Shown here piece by piece: positions 56,242-64,000 of a stretch of DNA of 64,000 bases (its first letter is position 1; each line of letters begins with the position of its first letter). The translations under genes were made by a program, and so were the position numbers. Source of the DNA: Taxillus chinensis (lineage: Eukaryota; Streptophyta; Magnoliopsida; Santalales; Loranthaceae); NCBI GenBank assembly GCA_023512835.1, contig CM042087.1, forward strand, positions 51,764,265 through 51,828,264, read 5' to 3'. The notes beneath the pieces are model-generated. The model ran no database searches. It was given only the letters and a program-made list of their open reading frames with translations, and was not told the DNA's origin.

Positions 56242-56805
56242 GACGGCTGGTGGAGCAACAAACCCTAACCCTAAAACAGAGGGGCTTCTCCTCCTTATAT
56301 AGACAACACAACATCAAAACGACGTAGTTTTGATTAAGTGAATCCCAAAGATCAAAACGATGTAGTTTTGATGGAATAAGCTATGACCTTCCCACACCCA
56401 TACACACCAAAATAGTCACAATTCCAACATGGTCCTTTGGGAAAAGATGATTAGAATGACAAAACCAAGGTAACCATGCAAAAACATGCCTGCACGCCAA
56501 TTTGCACGTGAATTCCCCAATTCACGTGCAACTCCAAATGCACTCCAAATGCGCTCAAACTTCACCCTTAGCCTCCTTGCATCATGTAGAAGACAACCAC
56601 ACTTGCACGTGAAATGGACCCATTTCACGTGCACCTCACATACATGTCCGTTTGTCCTGAAACTTCTGTGGTAGATAGAGGACATCATTCTAAGCATCTT
56701 TCCTTTTGCACATGAATTCATTGGAGTCCATTCACTAGGTCAAAATCTAGAAAAACTCTACTCATAAGGCAAAACTGTGACTAACTCAAGGTACGGGTCC
56801 TTACA
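55115..56805 (-). repeat. 5' LTR of Tekay no. 2
   Basis: It is 1691 bp and matches 32687-34356. The CT tract is longer (about 56194-56239) than in the partner (33766-33794). G-box palindromes are at 56504-56529 and 56605-56632; ACGT palindromes at 56313-56334 and 56351-56372. It ends directly before the target duplication GCGCC. Confidence 0.9.
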
Positions 56806-57266
56806 GCGCCCAAATTGCTGCTATCACCGTCAAGGTTGATGCTCTCGGTGCCCAACTCCTCTCCGCCCTAACTGACTCCTCCACTTCCATCGAGCAGAAG
56901 ATTGATCTTGCCGCCTCGTGCGTGCATTCCCTGTCTACCTCATTCGTGGACTTGGCGCATACGATGGCTCGTCCACCTACCGCTCCTCGATGATCTTCCA
57001 AAACGAGGGAGAAAGTGTCATATGATCCTCCTGCGTCTTCCTCAACTCGTGCTGGTAAGCGGCCTGCATCTACACTACTTTCGGGAGTTTTTATCCCCAA
57101 ACATAGCCGCTTCTCTAAGCCTAGCTCCTCCTTTGACCTCTCCATTCGCGGCTGTCACCTTCCTCCCCTCATACGCAGATCGTGATCCAAATGATGCAGA
57201 TGGAAGTTTTTTAATGAAATGGCTAAGTATGCCGCGTCCACTACTGAGTGAAGATGTTTATCCGAG
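56806..57266 (+). pseudogene. Sirevirus env-position ORF, linker piece
   Basis: After the Tekay LTR the outer ORF resumes with IAAITVKVDALGAQLLSALT and IEQKIDLAASCV, a heptad-like coiled coil, then a TGA at 56991-56993. The following sequence encodes, in changing frames, a Ser/Pro/Arg-rich linker. It connects the N-terminal pieces to the C48-like domain. Confidence 0.5.
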
Positions 57267-57893
57267 TTGTACCCCTTCTCTCCAGAAGATATTCAGACTC
57301 TACGTTCTGACAAGGGCCTATTTACCACAAGTGATATAGAGAACTTCTCTCGGGCAGTAAAGATAGAGATGAGGTTGTTTCCGTCTCTGTACAAGGATGG
57401 ACACTTGTCTGATGTCTTGCCATGTTGGTCTGAAGGCTATCTTCCAAAAGTAGCCTACATCCAAACCTTCATTGACAGAACTGCTGAGGACAGCAAGCCA
57501 TGGAAAAATCTTTCCTCCATCCTCATTCCGTACCGGGTCAAGATGCCACACTTCATGTTGATTGTTTATCTGATTCCGTCAAAGCAAATGCTCCTGGTTG
57601 ACTCTCACCAAGTTGTTGATAACAAAGTTAGAAAAGATCAACTGGAGCCACTGCGTCTTCGACTGACAGAAGCAGTAAAGCAATCCGGGCTTTATCAAGA
57701 AATGGGCCAAGCTCCTTTGGCTCCTACTGAGAAGTTAAAGGCGGCGATCCGGAGCAAGAAGCAAGTGCCTCAACAGGCCGATGGAGATAGCTGCAGAGCC
57801 TTTGTCTGTTTCTTCATTAAGTCTTTCATAAAAGTGGATAAAGACTGGAACAACATCCACAACTACACGATGGAGCAGACAATGGAGCTTTAA
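57267..57893 (+). pseudogene. Sirevirus Ulp1/C48-like protease domain
   Basis: This frame is open for about 208 codons to the TAA at 57891-57893; I see no ATG at its start, so it is the C-terminal part of the larger ORF. C48-type features are SILIPYRVKMPHFMLIVYLI (His in the HW position, followed by Phe), MLLVDSHQVV (Asp), and VPQQADGDSCRAFVCFFIKS (Gln and candidate catalytic Cys near 57790). The order and spacing of about 90 residues from His to Cys fit Ulp1-type SUMO proteases. The Gly that normally follows the Cys is Arg, so activity is doubtful. The domain itself is uninterrupted, unlike the Athila one. Confidence 0.68.
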
Positions 57894-58090
57894 GAGAAGG
57901 CAGCAACAATGATCTTCCAGTATAGTAAGCCTTATGTACCTTAATATAAAATTCATGTATCAAGGCTGAATTATACTTTGTTGCTGATCTAATGAAAATG
58001 GAAGTTATCTTTATTTTGTATATTATCTTTTTGCTTCACTTACCAAATCAGATTACAAAGGATTTTGGCATATCCATAATTGGGGGAGAT
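57894..58090 (+). other. Sirevirus 3' untranslated region and polypurine tract
   Basis: About 185 bp of AT-rich sequence is followed by the PPT ATTGGGGGAGAT (58079-58090) directly before the LTR start TGTTG. Confidence 0.75.
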
Positions 58091-59518
58091 TGTTGTATCA
58101 AGCCCAGAATTTGGATGATGCGGATAAAACCCTATATAATTTGATTTGAAATATTGCATGTTTATTCTTAAGTTATTGCAAAAGATATGATCTTAATCCG
58201 AACGTTCACTCGTGAGAGCAAAGCGAGGACAGGATATGTAATCCTAATCCGGACAAATGTGAGTGTCATCAAACACTTGGTAAATAACCAAGTCTACACT
58301 TCATACGGAATGTGGATCACTCGTGCGGATTAAACGCTCAAAGCTACGAACTAAGGAATCTGCGTCTAACACCTTAATGGACCAAGTCAAATTGATGCGG
58401 AATAAGAATCCTAGTTAACATTTAGCACGGAGTAAGGGACAATTATCGCAAAATAAAAAGCTAAGTTTTCCACTCAAACGGACTAAGGACAAGAAGACAT
58501 GGAGTAAGGAATCCGAGTCTTCCATACATGCGGAGTAAAGAATGACTTGTGCGGAATAAGAACCCAAGTTCTTTATTCGTACGGAGTAAGGAAAATAGAT
58601 GCGGAGTAAGGAATCCGAACCTTTTACTCATGCAGAGTAAGGATGCGCCGATACGAGCAAGCCATCCGACCTTTTACCTCATGCGGAGTAAGGAAGCTCT
58701 GATACGGAGTAAGCTCTCCGGACTTCTCTTTCATATGGAGTAAGGAAACGCTGACACAGAATAAGGATTCCAGTGTCAAACTAACACGAAGTAAGCAACC
58801 ACTGACACAGAGTAAGGATCCGAGCTTCATTAACACGGAGTAAGGAACTTTATGATGGACTAAGAAGACGCTACTTCAACTTAGTATTTTTGCATTCAAA
58901 GTAGTCAACTCGTTGCGTCCCGATGTAAGACAAACTCATTGATAACTTAAAGCATTTTACATGTGGATCACACGGATATGTGGACATAACTTTAACTGCA
59001 CTTGGGAACTCACAAAGACATTTATGCTTTATAAACCCAAGATCTTGAACTCCACATCCACAACAATCAAGGCAGAAAGATTTCCGAGGAACAGTCAATG
59101 CTGAACGTTGCTCAGAAGAACAAGTTCCAAAGATGTTTTTCACAGATGGTTATATATAGTAACACTTGTATATTTTATAGGAGTGCGAAAAAGAGTACGT
59201 GTGCATAAGTGCAATAGTGTAAGAACAAAAGAGAAAGCGCACGTACATGTACTAGAGTTCATAGAGATACTGGCTAGTGTGTGAGTAACTGTATACAGAG
59301 TGTAAGAGAATTGTTCAGTAGATCTAAAAGTTTTACAAGCTTTAATCTGCTTCTATTTTGCTATAATTATCTCTTGATAATAAAACAAAAGACTTTTACT
59401 ATCTGGTTATCTTCCACATTGATTATATCTCTTAACCAGATAAGTGTTGTGCCAGAGACGAGCGAAGAGTTTTCGATTAGAGCCTATTCATCCCCCTCTA
59501 AGCTCCCAGGGACCAACA
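58091..59518 (+). repeat. 3' LTR of the Sirevirus-like element
   Basis: It runs from TGTTGTATCAAGCCC to GGGACCAACA with 5 bp inverted ends TGTTG/CAACA, 1428 bp. TATA (TATATATAG) is at about 59151-59159. The partner LTR is outside the window, so the boundaries rest on the PPT and the inverted ends. The base after the LTR begins ATGTT. Confidence 0.78.
58380..58870 (+). repeat. Minisatellite-like array in the Sirevirus LTR
   Basis: More than a dozen degenerate units share TGCGGAGTAAGGA or TGCGGAATAAGAA, often followed by TCCGA. It includes GATGCGGAATAAG, identical to the core of the Ogre LTR minisatellite (4040-4830). Confidence 0.75.
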
Positions 59519-61064
59519 ATGTTTCACATACCAGATCTAGCGTATTCAACCTTTGCCCCTCACTTCCACTAGCCACGCCAACATCGTCGAATTGCAACCA
59601 GCCTCACCAACCTCAAATCAATCCTGCTAGTACTGAAGTTTCTACTAGCAATGTGATTTCTAGCATTGAGGACTTGATCTTCTTCACTTATGAACACCCT
59701 AAACAAACCGACTGTCAATTGCCACTACTTCTTGTGTATCTCCTCTGATGAGCTTTGAATTCGACAAAACAACTAATCCTTCCCTTCTCCCTAAAATGTT
59801 TCCTCTCATTAAGATTTTATTTACTTTTCTTGTTATATAAAAAAAATTGAAAAAAAATGAATATATATAAATTTTTTCAAAGAAAAAAGATAACGCTTTT
59901 AAAAGTGTCGGTAAAAATGGTTTTAGTAAGATTTACCAAAGTGTTGCTAAATACCTAAGATAATGCTTTAAAAGTATTATCTTTTTTGCTTTTTTGTTAT
60001 AGTTGTAGTAGGATCCCCAAATCATATGCATCGTAGTAGATATTCCTGTATCCCATCAACAGAACGCAAGAGAGGATCTTCCTGCAAAGAACAGAATATG
60101 TATTGGTCTGAGATGTCTACCATAAGTCAGATTATCAGCTTGATATTACTAAATCGGGTATGCATCCATTATTTGGTTCTTGATGATTATAACATGATGT
60201 TTTGAGGTAGTGGATTTATTCTAACACCACACATGGGAGGTTGTTAATTGCAAGCTAGGATTATATTCTTAGTACGTTGCTATTATGTTATTCGTTATTT
60301 TACTTGAGAGAAATTTTAGAATTTTTGAGGAGCTTAAATGGCCCGTGTTAGCCTTATGATTGCTGAAGGATTGTAAACTTAATTGTCTTTCAAATATCCT
60401 TATTTTGTTTTTTATTAATTTTTTTTAAATTACATAATTACATCCCTACAAAAGTAGGGACGTAATTTCGAACTTACTAATCTTCAGTGCTATTAGGCTA
60501 TGTCCCGTGGGGCTTCAGACGTCCTTATTTTTTATTATTATATTTTACACGTTACCCATCTGTTAGATTTCAAACCTTTCATCAAATACTATTTTGACAT
60601 CCTTGTTTTCTAGCTCTTCTCAATCATTCTCATTCTTCAAAATCTTATATAACGGCCGGGTGACATTTGTTTGGCCATAATGACATTTTTTTTGTATCAT
60701 TTTCATTTTAATATAATATTTATGTTTTGGAAAAAAAAGAACAAAAGAACAAAACACAATACACCAATCCAAGGTTCATTGAAGTTGGCCATCAATAATT
60801 TAAGAAACGACCTCGAGCGCATAGACAAGGCATTATTTTCCCTTACATAAGCTTTACTCGAATGGAAATGGAAATATAGGTAAAAATAAAATCAAAGTCC
60901 ATAATTAATAATGAAAAGTTGTACGAATTATTTTGCTACAGAAATATGCATCACATAATGTGATTATTTCTTAAGATAAATCAACAGCATACGTAAAAAA
61001 TACTAGTACTCATCAATCAGAAGATGGAGACTAGGTGAGTTTGGATTTCGGGTTGTAAAAATCA
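59519..61064. other. AT-rich intergenic sequence right of the nest
   Basis: No gene is supported. An open frame ends at 59748 (SSIEDLIFFTYEHPKQTD) but begins inside the LTR and has no family features. A CACTA-like end is at about 59880-60012. The rest is AT-rich single-copy-like sequence. Confidence 0.5.
59880..60012. mobile_element. Possible degenerate CACTA transposon end
   Basis: Inward of GTTGTAGTAG (60003-60012, near the CACTA terminus complement GTTGTAGTG) are short subterminal-like repeats: CTTTTAAAAGTGTCGGTAAA, CCAAAGTGTTGCTAAATACC and GCTTTAAAAGTATTATC. Such AGTGTTGCTAAA repeats are typical of plant CACTA elements. The other end was not found. Confidence 0.4.
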
Positions 61065-62613
61065 CTATTTTGTGATCTCAGCCCTTCTCCGGACCCGAAC
61101 ACGGAGGCCATCGGCCATATGAGCGGTCAGCAGCGGAACAAAAACCGGAGGCTCATTGCAGACTACCGGCCGGACCTCGAACAGCCTAAGCACGGAAGCG
61201 ACTACGTAAGCCATCTGAACCATCGCCATCTCCTTTCCCATGCACACCCTCGGCCCAGCCTGAAAAACCGGGTACTTATACGAACTAACTCCCCTAAGCT
61301 CCCCGGTGCCCGGTTCGAACCATCGGTCCGGTCTAAACTCCATGCGGTCCGCCCCCCCACAACTCCTCCATCCTCCCCATGCCGTACGGGAAGTACGTCA
61401 CCCTGTCACCCGCCCACACCTGCGTGCCGTCCGGTAACACGTCTCGGGCCACCGCGTGCTTCGAGTCCCACGCCACTGGAGGGTACAGCCGCATCGCCTC
61501 CAATAGACACGCCTTGGTCAGCTTCATTTCCTTCAAGGCGTCGTACTCGTAGAACAGATCTGAGGGGCTAAACGACGCCGCTTCCTTCGCCACTTCTCGC
61601 TCGACGCTCGGGTGCTTCGAGAGCAGCCAGAACAACCACGTCATCGCCGCCGACGTCGTGTCACGGCCGGCCATTATGAAACTGATGGCTGTATCCCTGA
61701 CAACGTCATCGTCTTGCCCCGCCATCAGTAGCCGCGACAGTAGATCGGCGCCGTCCCCGGCTCTGTCCCCTTTTCCTTCTAGAACCTTCTTCTTGTTTGT
61801 GATGATTTGGTGGACCGTGTTGCGTACGAGCCGCACGGCTCTCTTGAGCCGTTTCTCGGATCCCAAGTTCAACGCCCGCTTGATCCTCCATAGAGCCTGC
61901 ACTGGCGCCGAGCCCCGCGCCGCGCTGATAGCTGCCGCGCAGTCAAAGGCTTGTGCCAGCGCCATCATTTTCCCGTTATTATTCTCGTTATTTCTGTCGG
62001 GTCTCACTGCCAGACAATGTGGGTCCACCCCGAGCGAGACACGGCAGATGGTGTCGAACGCCAGCATCTTCAAGACCTGCTGCATGTCGACAACGTCTCC
62101 GCTGTCGGCTGCCGACTCTAGCAGCGGAATCAGGCGACAAGCCATCTCGGCCCGGAGCGTGCGGGCCATGAAGTCGCGGAGCGCCCGAGCAGAGAACTCG
62201 TGGCTGACGAGCTTGCGCTGGTGGCGCCAGACGTGGCCGTCCGCGTTGAAGATGCCGCAGCCAAGGAGATCGCCGAGGAGGTCGGTGAATGGTCGGCCCT
62301 TAGGGAAGTTGGGGAAGTTGGCACGGAGGATGTGCTCGACGTTGGCAGGGTTGGCGGTGACGATGGTGCGGCGGCCTCCGAGTCGACTCACCGAGATGGT
62401 CTGAGTTGGCGACTCGGAAAGGAGATGGGTATACCAGTCAAGGAGGCGGGGACGGTTTCTGTAGAAGGATATGAGACAGCCTATCAATGGGTAGGAAGGA
62501 GGACCGTAGTACTTGTGTTTCGGAGCAATCAGTTTCAGAAGTGAGTGAAGGAGAGAAACGAGTAGAGAGAGGCCGATCAGAACGAGCACTACAATAGACA
62601 TTGCGATTGCCAT
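61065..62613 (-). pseudogene. Cytochrome P450, CYP94B-like, single frameshift
   Basis: P450s of the CYP94 family hydroxylate fatty acids at the chain end, and CYP94B members oxidise the hormone jasmonoyl-isoleucine. This intronless frame starts at the ATG at 62613 (MAIAMSIVVLVLIGLSLLVS, a membrane anchor), then KYYGPPSYPLIGCLISFY, FPKGRPFTDLLGDLLGCGIFN, I-helix AGRDTTSA (about residues 315-322), EAMRLYPPVAWDSKHA with the ExxR motif, and FPYGMGRMEELWG. The frame breaks in a C7 run (61352-61358) where six would keep it. The next frame from 61343 continues MEFRPDRWFE and the heme loop FQAGPRVCMG to the stop at 61065. Total would be about 513 residues, normal for the family. All catalytic motifs are present, so the gene is either newly broken or the base is an error. 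Confidence 0.88.
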
Positions 62614-62633
62614 ATTGCCAATGGTCGTCAAGG

Positions 62634-62644
62634 TTTATATATAT
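62634..62644 (-). promoter_or_regulatory. TATA box candidate of the P450
   Basis: On the minus strand this reads TATATATAAA, only about 20-30 bp before the ATG at 62613. If this TATA is used, transcription would begin almost at the ATG, so a different TSS or a later ATG (62601) may be used. Confidence 0.4.
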
Positions 62645-62724
62645 ACGTATACACACACGCGGGGTCATTCAATGTATTACTTAATTTGTTTACGGTTTCT
62701 TTTTTTGGGAGCCGTTTGGGTGTG

Positions 62725-63300
62725 GATGGATTACGGGTGAGCATCGGTTGATCGATTTGTATATAATTTTTAAATTAAACCAACGACATTCGATTTGTAA
62801 ATAATTAAAACCAAAATCAACCAATAAATATTAAAAACTATCGGTTTTGGTTCGGTTCGGTGCATAAAAATTCGGTTCGGTTCATCGATTTGAATCAATT
62901 TTTGAATTTTAACATCAAATAAAAAAATACATTCATTTTAATTCTTAAACATTATCACTAATTGGCTAAGTTTACGACTCTATGAGTAGATTCAACAGAG
63001 ATAAGTGGAAATTAAGAAGTGAGAATGTCAACCTTAGACCTTTTACTTTGAGAAAGCGCAAAACTAAGAGATCATAAGAATTGAGAAGCGAAAAATGCCG
63101 AGCGTCTTGAAGTGATAACGTCTGTTGGTCGGTTCGGTTAACCAAATCCCCAAAACCGTAAACCAAACGAATAGCATCGGTTTATTAAAAATAAAAATCA
63201 AATAAATTAATATAATTTTAAAATTAATTTTTTTAAAACTAAACGGTTTGATTCGTTCATCGATTTTGTTCATGATCACCCGTAGTATGGACCAAACAAA
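62725..63300. mobile_element. Possible hAT-like miniature element upstream of the P450
   Basis: Imperfect inverted ends ACGGGTGAGCAT (62731-62742) and, on the other strand, ACGGGTGATCAT (about 63271-63284) enclose about 550 bp of AT-rich sequence with CGGTTCGGTT-type repeats (62832-62882, 63128-63140). Such layout is seen in non-autonomous hAT elements. I could not find a clean 8 bp duplication. Confidence 0.35.
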
Positions 63301-64000
63301 ATTACGTGGGGTCCGACGAGCAGGAATTCGGGTGCGACTCGAAAATCTCAATTAATTCTTTATAGTGATGAAACAGTAGCTATTCGGATCCACGAATATG
63401 TGTTGTAGGCCACTCTTTCGAAAAGCTGCGGGCTAAATTCACGGGCACGGCAGGTGCCGACATGGGTAACTGAAGCTGTCTTCGGCTCGTGGGGACCGCG
63501 TAAACATTTTTTTAAAGGATGCTCTGCAATAATTGCAAGTGTAGAGAGAGAAAAAGACCACTTTTGCCATGTGTGTTGTCCGCAAGAGGACGTGGGTAAA
63601 TAAATGAAGTGGCAAGGACAAACTAGCGGTGTAATTCCGACTCTAAGAAGCTCCATCCAGTTCCGTGTGTAATTCGACCCAAAGTAATTTTGAATTTATG
63701 GGGCAAAAAAGAATTTTTGAGGATAAAAATGAAAGCTAATGTAATTTTTCGGGACAACCAAAAGAATAAAATGAAAATAAAATATCAATTTTATTGCTAA
63801 AAAAACATGATATGAGTGATATTTATTTTAAAAAAGGGATTAAATGGTGAATCTAAACATGAACCTTTGGTTAATGATTTGAAAACTGAAAATGATGCTT
63901 ATAATAGGTGAATTGCATCCAATGATACATGCGTTATTACATGTTGGCATCCATATCCAATGTGTTACAACAACAACATTAAGGGATGCAAAGTACCAAA
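63301..64000. other. Region without recognised features
   Basis: I see no gene, RNA or repeat that I can support in these 700 bases. They are AT-rich, especially after 63690. Confidence 0.5.

Larger units (their letters stand above)
32687..56805 (-). mobile_element. Tekay/Del-type chromovirus no. 2, minus strand
   Basis: This two-LTR element sits in the Sirevirus env-position ORF. Its flanks are GCACC (32682-32686) and GCGCC (56806-56810), a target duplication with one CpG-type change. LTRs (minus strand) start TGTAAGGACCCG and end GGGGCGTGACA. The PBS is at 55100-55111 and the PPT at 34357-34370. Coding order on the minus strand is gag, protease, RT (split), RNase H, integrase, chromodomain-like tail. 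An Athila element occupies 36786-52004. It belongs to a related but distinct subfamily from Tekay no. 1. Confidence 0.9.
1..59518 (+). mobile_element. Sirevirus-like Ty1/copia element, outermost layer of the nest, 5' end outside window
   Basis: The window opens inside a copia reverse transcriptase and follows the same element through RNase H, several purine tracts, a split env-position ORF, a final polypurine tract and a 3' LTR starting TGTTG and ending CAACA. Pol followed by an env-position ORF and repeated polypurine tracts is the layout known for Sireviruses. The env-position ORF resumes after each of two large insertions (3216-31422 and 32687-56805), which is why I treat the pieces as one element. 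The native element would be only about 7.2 kb within this window once the insertions are removed. The 5' LTR, gag, protease and integrase lie upstream of base 1. The Sirevirus label is an inference; a phylogeny of the RT would settle it. Confidence 0.8.

Noticed and set aside
59281..59748. Host gene beginning inside the Sirevirus LTR
   Set aside because: The frame starts within the LTR and crosses its end; the host part has no family features and no intron or start signal I can support.
61658..62404. Plus-strand frame of about 248 codons
   Set aside because: It is antisense to the P450, which has clear motifs on the minus strand; high GC at third positions keeps the antisense frame open.

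Overview
This is a window of a large, repeat-rich flowering-plant nuclear genome, probably a eudicot. It holds plant-type LTR retrotransposons (Copia Sirevirus-like, Ogre/Tat, Athila and Tekay/Del chromovirus) and one plant CYP94-type cytochrome P450. There are no bacterial operons, rRNA genes, recognisable tRNA genes or CRISPR arrays. Lineage assignments come from domain order, primer-binding sites and motifs read by eye, not from database searches.

About 93% of the window (1-59518) is one nest of LTR retrotransposons. The oldest layer is a Sirevirus-like Ty1/copia element on the + strand. Its 5' end lies outside the window. Its reverse transcriptase and RNase H occupy 1-1290, its env-position ORF lies in three pieces (2901-3215, 31423-32686, 56806-57893), and its 3' LTR is 58091-59518. 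Two elements broke the env-position ORF. One is an Ogre/Tat element (3216-31422, +). The other is a Tekay-type chromovirus (32687-56805, -; target duplication GCACC/GCGCC). The Ogre element was itself hit by a second Tekay element (11820-21100, +; perfect duplication CATCA) and carries a 1.2 kb miniature LTR element in its 3' LTR (28060-29236, -). The minus-strand Tekay was hit in its reverse transcriptase by an Athila element (36786-52004, +; perfect duplication AACTA). The Athila integrase gene was then hit by a Tekay-family LTR that survives as a solo LTR (42903-44689; perfect duplication AAGAT). Every pol gene I could follow has stops or frameshifts, so the nest looks like a collection of decayed copies.

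The most interesting signal is shared by two unrelated elements. Both the Copia/Sirevirus-like and the Gypsy/Athila element carry, between pol and the 3' LTR, an extra gene made of the same two parts. The first is an N-terminal domain of the type often labelled plant transposon protein. The second is a C-terminal domain that looks like a Ulp1/C48 SUMO-protease fold, with recognisable His, Asp and Cys motif regions. In both, the ORF is preceded by its own promoter-like block with a TATA box. In Athila that block is built from the G-box palindromes that also fill the LTRs. A second theme is exchange of LTR promoter parts between lineages: Athila and Tekay LTRs share about 250 bp of U3 and the same order of control elements, and the Ogre and Sirevirus LTRs share a GATGCGGAATAAG minisatellite.

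Right of the nest (59519-64000) lies AT-rich host sequence with a degenerate CACTA-like end, a CYP94B-like P450 on the - strand (61065-62613), and a possible hAT-like miniature element in the P450's upstream region. The P450 is intact except for one extra base in a C7 run, which breaks the frame about 90 codons before the end. This may be a young pseudogene or a sequencing error.
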